Shown here piece by piece: positions 49,786-54,545 of a stretch of 54,545 nt of DNA. The notes below the pieces were generated by a model, which saw nothing but the letters and a program-made list of their open reading frames with translations, did no database searches and was not told where the DNA came from. A program made the translations under genes and the position numbers. The stretch's first letter is position 1; every line of letters begins with the position of its first letter. The DNA is from Niallia endozanthoxylica (GTDB lineage Bacteria; Bacillota; Bacilli; Bacillales; Cytobacillaceae), in contig NZ_VYKL01000023.1 of the NCBI RefSeq assembly GCF_008710145.1, positions 1 through 54,545 on the forward strand. The letters run 5' to 3'.

Positions 49786-49965
49786 ATGAATAAGCAACGA
49801 TGTAACTGTTATTTGGGGAAAATCCCTTTCCCTGGTAGGGAAGAAGAGATTGAGCAATTTGCGAACCTTATGGGATTTAATTACTATGAAGCAATGTTGA
49901 AAATAGGAGAAGGCTATAAGATATGCCCTGATTGCAAAGGTACAGGATATATAAATAAAACCTAA
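49786..49965 (+). CDS. Small Cys-motif protein, 59 aa
   Basis: The frame MNKQRCNCYLGKIPFPGREE to GTGYINKT stop, with GGAGGTGG before the ATG. CNC near the start and CPDCKGTGY near the end resemble half of a DnaJ-type zinc finger (CxxCxGxG), suggesting a zinc-bound mini-protein. It falls just below a 60-residue cutoff. It is followed by a terminator at 50014. No named family is recognised. Confidence 0.65.
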   Translation: MNKQRCNCYLGKIPFPGREEEIEQFANLMGFNYYEAMLKIGEGYKICPDCKGTGYINKT

Positions 49966-50013
49966 TTGAAAACAGAAAAGGGGAACAACGGTTGAAGATA
50001 ATTCTGCCACAAC

Positions 50014-50046
50014 AAAAGCCCTTCTCATAATTGAGTTGGGCTTTAA
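50014..50046 (+). terminator. Terminator after the small Cys-motif gene
   Basis: aaagccc-tt-ctca pairs with tgag-tt-gggcttt around TAAT, 49 bases after the stop codon. Confidence 0.65.
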
Positions 50047-50421
50047 GATTAATAAAACAGGTAGAAACTAACAACTTTTATTTACCATATGTGATTGCTG
50101 CGATAACGAAATACGTAAGAGGAAAAGGGATAACCCTTTCCTCCTAATCTGCAAATCTTAACAAACTTCAGGCGGTCACAGTGACGGAACTTACTATAGC
50201 AAGTTATTAAGATTCCTTTATCGGCTGTATTACCTTTCGATTTATTGATTACATTTCAATAAATCATTGCGAGGAATCACTTGTCATACAGAATTTCAAA
50301 TCATGAGCAGTAACTTTCAAAAAAACGCTTGGGGAGGTACCGACCCCCGAAATGTCTTTATTCCCCATGCTTTTTTAATTTTTCATCCATGAAACAGCAG
50401 AATCAACCACTTGCTCCCGTT
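50047..50421. other. Gene-free region with repeat fragments
   Basis: It contains the 13-mer gtcacagtgacgg (50175) and a phrase tccatgaaacagcagaatca (50387) that is the loop part of the interspersed palindrome. On the minus strand a short alternative frame (FGSWSGLFYARKDGTV...) runs into the palindrome phrase, and I do not trust it. Confidence 0.35.
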
Positions 50422-50553
50422 TCAATTCAACCGTTCCATCCTTTCTTGCATAAAATAAACCGCTCCAGCTGCCAAACATAGTATGAATGCTGATTTGATG
50501 CTTCCTACATTCAAAAAACTATTCATCAAAGCCAGTAGAAAGTGTAATATCAT
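50422..50553 (-). CDS. Possible small membrane protein after the AraC gene
   Basis: A 43-codon frame, MILHFLLALMNSFLNVGSIK then SAFILCLAAGAVYFMQERME, with a GAGGAG site inside the last codons of the AraC gene and an ATG nine bases later. It would be cotranscribed with the regulator. It has one or two hydrophobic segments. Another frame overlaps its end, so the tail may be frameshifted. Unknown function. Confidence 0.4.
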   Translation of the reverse strand: MILHFLLALMNSFLNVGSIKSAFILCLAAGAVYFMQERMERLN

Positions 50554-50559
50554 CTATTT

Positions 50560-51444
50560 TCACTCCTCAAAAGATAAATTAACAGGCTCGTCTAAGAGTT
50601 CCTTAGAAAGATCAAGATTTGTTGTTGGCGTGCGGTTATCCACTTCTTCAAATGAAAGCTCATCCATCCATACTTGCCCGTTCCCTGAAAGTAGAACTCC
50701 AAACGCGATGACTGCACTATTTTTAGGAACATCTAAAACGATGGAGTAATGATTCCATTCCGAGTCTCCTGTAATCGGGCGGTCACTCATATTATCAAAT
50801 TGCAGCACATCCCCAAGTGCATCATCTACTCGCATCCAAAATCCACAGAATCCATCAACATCTTTGGATTTTATAAATCCTGATAGTTTTAATCTTTTAC
50901 CAAGGTACTTTTCTGCTTTGAATTGCTGCATCATCGTTGCAAATTCACCTTGAGATTGGACTGTAACGGATTTTAAGAAACCGGATGCTTTTCCTTTGTG
51001 AAACGTCTCTCTATCAATCCCCATCTTATAGTTAAATGGATGCGTTCCACTTAATATCCATCCTTTTAATGATAACTGTTCATGATTCAACTTCGTTTCC
51101 TCCCTTTGAATGGTCAATTTACCCATGATTTTACGATACTGTCCTGGTGGTAATTGATAATATTTCTTAAAGGAACGTGTAAATGATTCCTGTGTTTCAA
51201 AACCATAATACAAAGCAATATCGATGATTTTTTCATCCGTATAGAGCAGCAGGTTCGCTGAATTAGCAATTCTTCGGTATCGAATATATTCAGATGCCGT
51301 GACACCAACCTCTTTTTGAAAAATACGATGATAGTGGTACTTTGAAAATCCAGCAAACTGAGCAACGCTTTCTAAGGATAGTTCTTCATGCAGGTTTTGC
51401 TCTATATACTCAATGGTTTTTTGTATAATGGGACTATAGCTCAT
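50560..51444 (-). CDS. AraC-family regulator with C-terminal jelly-roll-like domain
   Basis: 294 residues from MSYSPIIQKTIEY (AAGGAGG upstream; the longer frame is not used). The two helix-turn-helix motifs are at the N-terminus (LESVAQFAGFSKYHYHRIFQ and IIDIALYYGFETQESFTRSF). Residues about 130-280 form a strand-rich domain (FLKSVTVQSQGEFATMMQQF, KRLKLSGFIKSKDVDGFCGF, VLDVPKNSAVIAFGVLLSGN, VWMDELSFEE) like a carbohydrate-binding jelly roll rather than the usual GyrI effector fold. This suggests a sugar or small-molecule sensor; the ligand is unknown. It may be cotranscribed with the small gene behind it. Confidence 0.85.
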   Translation of the reverse strand: MSYSPIIQKTIEYIEQNLHEELSLESVAQFAGFSKYHYHRIFQKEVGVTASEYIRYRRIANSANLLLYTDEKIIDIALYYGFETQESFTRSFKKYYQLPPGQYRKIMGKLTIQREETKLNHEQLSLKGWILSGTHPFNYKMGIDRETFHKGKASGFLKSVTVQSQGEFATMMQQFKAEKYLGKRLKLSGFIKSKDVDGFCGFWMRVDDALGDVLQFDNMSDRPITGDSEWNHYSIVLDVPKNSAVIAFGVLLSGNGQVWMDELSFEEVDNRTPTTNLDLSKELLDEPVNLSFEE

Positions 51445-51586
51445 GTTCCGAACCTCCTTAGAAATAAGATAACAGAATAGGAGGAACCTTTTTTGACATA
51501 AATTGCTTTTTTTTGCTTTTTCACTTACATATTCTTGAAAATGAAAATAGAAACGCAAAAACGCGGAGACGAACATGCCTCATATT

Positions 51587-51727
51587 TCATTTTCCGCTTA
51601 ATCGCTCCGGCAGGCTTTGGATTGATTGCACCACGTGATTAAGTTTTGCTTCAATTCGATAAAGCAAGAACAGGGTAACGGCAATCGGAAAGCCAACCTC
51701 GCTTATGAGGGGAATAAATTGTTCCAC
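51587..51727 (-). CDS. YvrJ family protein, 46 aa
   Basis: GTG start with GAGGTG seven bases upstream; the product MEQFIPLISEVGFPIAVTLF then LLYRIEAKLNHVVQSIQSLP is a single membrane span followed by an amphipathic helix, matching the YvrJ family (IPLISxVGFPIAVTxxLLxRxExK), a small Bacillus membrane protein often near holin-like or cell-wall genes. It ends inside a palindrome fragment (cgcggagacgaacatgcctc). Function unknown. Confidence 0.8.
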   Translation of the reverse strand: MEQFIPLISEVGFPIAVTLFLLYRIEAKLNHVVQSIQSLPERLSGK

Positions 51728-51837
51728 GAAAGACACCTCGTTTCTTCACTATTATATTATAAGAACAGGCCGCCTCCAGAAGGATAAACGGTTCTCTTTT
51801 GAAGTACAAAAAGTGAAAAACAGATTAAATAACTTAC

Positions 51838-51878
51838 AAAAAGGCATGGTAATTCGCAAAGGAATCTCCATGCCCTTT
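51838..51878. terminator. Hairpin of uncertain role
   Basis: aaaggcatgg pairs with ccatgc-cttt (one bulge) across a 20-base loop, followed by ATATTTCTTT on the plus strand. No gene clearly ends here. Confidence 0.35.
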
Positions 51879-51904
51879 ATATTTCTTTAAAGGTATAAAA
51901 TCAT

Positions 51905-52100
51905 AGGCGGAGAATTTCCGATTAATCTATATAGCGGAGGCTTCAGAAGACGATATAAGCGGAGAATTTCCGATTAACTCCTCTAAATAAAGCAAAATCC
52001 AAAGATTTGGAGAAGATAAACGGAAAAACTTCCTTTATATCTAGGAAAATATCAGTATTTCTCCATTTAAGCGGAATTTCTCCGTCTATTTTTCAAACAC
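51905..52100. repeat. Direct and inverted copies of gcggagaatttccgattaa
   Basis: gcggagaatttccgattaa occurs at 51907 and 51961, and an inverted relative aagcggaatttctccgtcta near 52058. In each, cggagaa/ttccg-type words can pair. The stretch has no frame and is a fourth small intergenic repeat type. Confidence 0.6.
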
Positions 52101-52233
52101 AATAAAAAATAGGGTGGAGAATCACTCAGATTTCACACCCATTTGCCTTGCAATTGACTATTTTGCACCTTAAAGAGAATCCGCTTCTTTACTGTCTATT
52201 GTAAAAGTAGCTGCCATTGATACACTTTTCAAC

Positions 52234-52275
52234 ACTTTTTCAGCAGTCTCGGATGGTTCTGCTGTTTCATACCAC
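52234..52275. repeat. Right half of a composite palindromic repeat
   Basis: cactttttcagcagtctcgg then atggttctgctgtttcat, ending at the stop codon of amt. No left half is found nearby. Confidence 0.7.
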
Positions 52276-53580
52276 TCTTTCTTTTCTACTGCCCGCCGGA
52301 GCAACAGTGATTCCTGTTGTTTCTTCAAAATCATATAAACTTCCAGGAATATCTGTGAATCGTTCTAATTCATTATAGGCTGGAATCCCGTGGTAGGACA
52401 TATCCAAGCCTTCTTCTTCCTCATGTGTACTTGCCCGGAAGCCAACCGTCATTTCACAAACCTTTGCGATGAATGTCCCGCCAATAAGTCCCCAAACAAT
52501 CACGACTGCTGCACCTAGCAGTTGTACGGTTACTAGTGAGAAATCACCTGTTGTGAAAAGACCTTGTGACGTATCAAACAAACCAACAGCTATCGTTCCG
52601 AATACTCCATTAAAGCCATGAACGGCTACAGCTCCGACTGGATCATCTACTTTTAAATGATCAATAAACAAAGTGGCATAAATGACAATGAAACCACCGA
52701 TCATCCCAATGACAATCGCACTCCATTGAGAAACATAGGCACATCCAGCGGTAATAGCCACCAGCCCAGCTAATATGCCATTAATCGTCATACTCGGGTC
52801 TGCTTTTCCAAACTTTTTCATCGTTAAAAATAAGGCCGCTGTACCGCCACTTGCCCCGGCAAGCATCGTATTAAGGGCAATGGATGCAAGGTTTGCGTTA
52901 GAGGCATCTAACGTACTTCCTGCATTAAAAGCAAACCAGCCAAACCATAACATAAAAGCACCTGCTGAAGCTAAAGGAATATTACTAGGAGCAAAAACGT
53001 TGGCACTTCCGTCGGAGTTAAATCGGCCATTTCTCGGACCTAATCGTTTAGCCATGGCAAAAGCAGCAAATCCTCCTAGTGCGTGTATAGAAGCCGAACC
53101 CGCAAAATCCTTCATGCCTAATTCTGCCAACCATCCATTACTGCTCCAAATCCAATGACCAGAAAGTGGATAAATAATGATACAAATAAGTGCAACGGTT
53201 AAAATATAGGCTTTAAAGTTCATACGCTCAGCTACTGCACCTGAAATAATCGAGACACAGGCTATAGCAAAACCTATTTGAAACAGCACAAATGCTGCAC
53301 TAGGTAATTCAATGGAAAGAGCTATTTTTTCTGGACTGCCAAAAAGGCTCGTACCGATGATTCCAAAGGCATCTTTCCCAAACATAATTCCAAAACCTAC
53401 TAACCAAAAGCCTAATATCCCGATCGTTAAATCAACGAAAATTTTCATCGTTACATTGACAGCATTTTTCGTTCGAACAAAACCAGATTCTAGTAAACTA
53501 AATCCACCTTCCATAAATAACACCATTGCCGCGGCTAATACAATCCATACGGTATTTAAATACATTAGCTCCACACTCAT
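52267..53580 (-). CDS. amt: Ammonium transporter Amt
   Basis: 437 residues, 11 membrane spans. Hallmarks are LESGFVRTKNAVNV, the pore His pair (GGFAAF with SASIHALGG at about 167, and VAVHGFNGVFG at about 318), and DDPVGAVAVHG. It moves ammonium across the membrane. Its ATG overlaps the PII stop codon (TGATG), so the genes are translationally coupled and PII should plug the transporter when nitrogen is ample. The long charged C-terminal tail ends ...GSRKERVV. The order PII-amt is opposite to nrgA-nrgB of B. subtilis. The last bases abut a half palindrome. Confidence 0.95.
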   Translation of the reverse strand: MSVELMYLNTVWIVLAAAMVLFMEGGFSLLESGFVRTKNAVNVTMKIFVDLTIGILGFWLVGFGIMFGKDAFGIIGTSLFGSPEKIALSIELPSAAFVLFQIGFAIACVSIISGAVAERMNFKAYILTVALICIIIYPLSGHWIWSSNGWLAELGMKDFAGSASIHALGGFAAFAMAKRLGPRNGRFNSDGSANVFAPSNIPLASAGAFMLWFGWFAFNAGSTLDASNANLASIALNTMLAGASGGTAALFLTMKKFGKADPSMTINGILAGLVAITAGCAYVSQWSAIVIGMIGGFIVIYATLFIDHLKVDDPVGAVAVHGFNGVFGTIAVGLFDTSQGLFTTGDFSLVTVQLLGAAVVIVWGLIGGTFIAKVCEMTVGFRASTHEEEEGLDMSYHGIPAYNELERFTDIPGSLYDFEETTGITVAPAGSRKERVV

Positions 53581-53939
53581 CACTCCCCTTCATTTACTAA
53601 TTCATCAATACTCTCGTCTGCTTTCCCTGTTCGAATGTTATAGGCTTCTAAAACGGGATAAACATAAATTTTCCCGTCCCCATCTTCTCCTGTTTGAGCC
53701 GAATCAATAATTTTCTTTATCGTTTGCTCCACCATAAAATCCGAAAGGACAATTTCCAATTTTACTTTTGGCCGGAGAGTGACTTTATAATTTTGCCCCC
53801 GATAGACTCCCTTACTGCTTTTCTGTTTCCCCCTGCCAACGACCTGTGATACGGTAAAGCCTGTGATTCCTATATTTTTAAGCCCTTTAATCGTCTCAGT
53901 CAGCTTTTCAGGCCGTATAATCGCTTCAACTTTTTTCAT
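53580..53939 (-). CDS. glnB: Nitrogen-regulatory PII protein
   Basis: 119 residues from ATG 53939 with GAGGTG upstream. MKKVEAIIRPEKLTETIKGL and the nucleotide-binding GRGKQK and GDGKIYVYPV segments are diagnostic. The T-loop reads GRGKQKSSKGVYRGQNYKVT; relative to common PII (GRQKGVYRGAEY) it has about three extra residues (SSK). The uridylylation-type Tyr (QNY) is present, though bacilli usually lack GlnD. The trimer binds ATP/ADP/2-oxoglutarate and controls Amt. First gene of a two-gene operon. No convincing TnrA/GlnR box was found upstream. Confidence 0.93.
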   Translation of the reverse strand: MKKVEAIIRPEKLTETIKGLKNIGITGFTVSQVVGRGKQKSSKGVYRGQNYKVTLRPKVKLEIVLSDFMVEQTIKKIIDSAQTGEDGDGKIYVYPVLEAYNIRTGKADESIDELVNEGE

Positions 53940-54297
53940 GGCAATCACCTCTTAGATAGATTTTAATAATAATGATTTAGATTTTTTTGCTCACTAGTGA
54001 ACAAAATATCCAGAAAAATAATGGAGGAATATCAGATTGATCCACTGCTCCATTTCCCCAATTCGATTCACCTGTCTGTAAACTAAGATATTTACCAACT
54101 CAACAGCCATCCATTCGGCCTAAATACTATTTAACAGAAAATAATTTTTCTTATTTTTGATTCTTTTGTATGATTAAAAATTTCTTATTTCTTAACTGTA
54201 TTGTAATACTTTTATATCAATCTATCTAATATCAATTAATTATAAAATTAATCTAAAATATAGATTGATTTTAATTAAGTATATTTAAAACACGAAA
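53940..54297. other. Promoter region of PII-amt and AT-rich stretch
   Basis: It contains the palindrome gctcactagtgaac (53989-54002) about 50 bases before the PII start, a possible operator, and very AT-rich sequence further up. I looked for TGTNA-N7-TNACA (TnrA/GlnR) and found no good match. Confidence 0.4.
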
Positions 54298-54463
54298 AAC
54301 CGTCCGAGACGGTTGAAAAGGTCCAAATAAAAAGAAAAAGAATCTAATTACCTATCATATGCAGATAATCAGATTCCTTTATTTCTATATGTTGTAAAAA
54401 TACTTAACGTTGATATATGTTTCAACATTTTTTCAGTGCTCTCCAACCATCCCCACGTTTCAG
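54298..54463. repeat. Composite palindromic repeat, cargo type A, copy 4
   Basis: ccgtccgagacggttgaaaa opens; the cargo has aagaatctaattacctat and atgcagataatcagattcct, pairing like copy 2; ttttttcagtgctctccaac and catccccacgtttc close it. Confidence 0.75.
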
Positions 54464-54508
54464 TTTAGTTCAGACTCATGAATAAACGGTAATAGAATCT
54501 CATTGAAC
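54433..54508. pseudogene. Duplicated 3' tail of the PD-(D/E)XK gene with its repeat junction
   Basis: Bases 54462-54508 (agtttagttcagactcatga..) match 45310-45356, the last codons of the nuclease-like gene, at roughly 85-90%, and the half palindrome before it also matches. The copy stops after about 15 codons, so a second relative of that gene existed here or the tail was moved with the repeat. Confidence 0.6.
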
Positions 54509-54510
54509 TA

Positions 54511-54541
54511 CTCCCACTTTCACTTCGTTTAGAAGTGGGAG
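54511..54541. mobile_element. Hairpin like an IS200/IS605-family end
   Basis: ctcccactt (54511-54519) pairs perfectly with aagtgggag (54533-54541) across 13 bases, followed by ATTC at the window edge. Such gtggg hairpins mark ends of IS605-type elements. The element, if any, lies beyond the window. Confidence 0.4.
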
Positions 54542-54545
54542 ATTC

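Noticed and set aside
50385..50500. Minus-strand frame FGSWSGLFYARKDG... as a second small gene
   Set aside because: It overlaps the 43-codon frame and its end is palindrome-derived; there is no RBS.
53940..54297. TnrA/GlnR box before the PII-amt operon
   Set aside because: Expected from the genes, but no stretch fits TGTNA-N7-TNACA well enough; only an unrelated gctcactagtgaac palindrome is seen.
1..54545. Defence island or prophage
   Set aside because: The HNH, PD-(D/E)XK and HepT/MntA genes are scattered among metabolic genes, with no integrase, capsid, methylase or cas genes; repeat-driven insertions explain the patchwork better.

Overview
The window looks like chromosomal DNA of a low-GC Gram-positive, spore-former-type Bacillaceae (Bacillus, Neobacillus or a close relative). 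The reasons are AGGAGG-type ribosome binding sites throughout, ClpE behind a CtsR operator, a c-di-AMP (ydaO-type) riboswitch, an SR1-type dual-function RNA encoding an SR1P peptide, a YcbA/YcbB-type two-component system, YvrJ and CBO0543 family proteins, and secreted enzymes with Tat or SLH signals. There are no rRNA, tRNA, phage or CRISPR features. Genus cannot be fixed from the sequence alone.

Layout. 1-7.2 kb: PsiE, a glycine-zipper protein, ClpE, a semialdehyde dehydrogenase behind a Fur-like box and a large palindrome, and a DUF1835-like protein. 7.5-15.6 kb: an LprI-type lipoprotein, a LysR regulator next to a MetE-core methionine synthase-like protein, an acyltransferase, an HNH-like protein, and a PTS IICA permease with no IIB domain and a Tyr at the phosphorylation-site His. 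15.8-23.5 kb: small proteins, an orphan c-di-AMP riboswitch, SR1/SR1P, a repeat-plus-HNH protein, a second acyltransferase, and a HepT/MntA toxin-antitoxin pair whose antitoxin start carries an amber codon. 23.7-32.1 kb: an aspartate catabolic operon (GltP uptake, aspartase, ACT-malic enzyme) behind a 4 x 10 bp operator-like array, then decayed DUF2975/Xre genes and a GlnK/GlnL-like two-component system that is a plausible regulator of it. 32.2-43.5 kb: a Cys-rich copper-binding protein, three large secreted phospho(di)esterases (GDPD, Tat metallophosphoesterase, SLH-anchored phosphodiester glycosidase), IS3 remnants, HU, and an IS605/HEARO-like structured RNA without a protein partner. 43.9-49.6 kb: two low-complexity proteins, a decayed secreted-protein gene, a PD-(D/E)XK protein, and a two-gene operon in which a chemoreceptor-like signalling domain is fused to a corrinoid-binding domain and overlaps a UroD-fold methyltransferase. 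49.8-54.5 kb: small zinc-type and YvrJ proteins, an AraC regulator, and a PII-Amt ammonium uptake operon.

The most pervasive structure is a family of interspersed palindromic elements (core GGGACGGTTCT / AGAACCGTCCC plus a GTTTCA..TGAAAC inner hairpin), with over 20 whole or partial copies, mostly just after stop codons. Some copies have opened up to hold a cargo: either a long stem whose two arms covary between copies, or 52-bp tandem units in different copy number. No matching transposase (a RAYT would be expected) lies in the window. Several genes have extensions or start-site artefacts created by these elements, so starts were re-chosen from ribosome binding sites.
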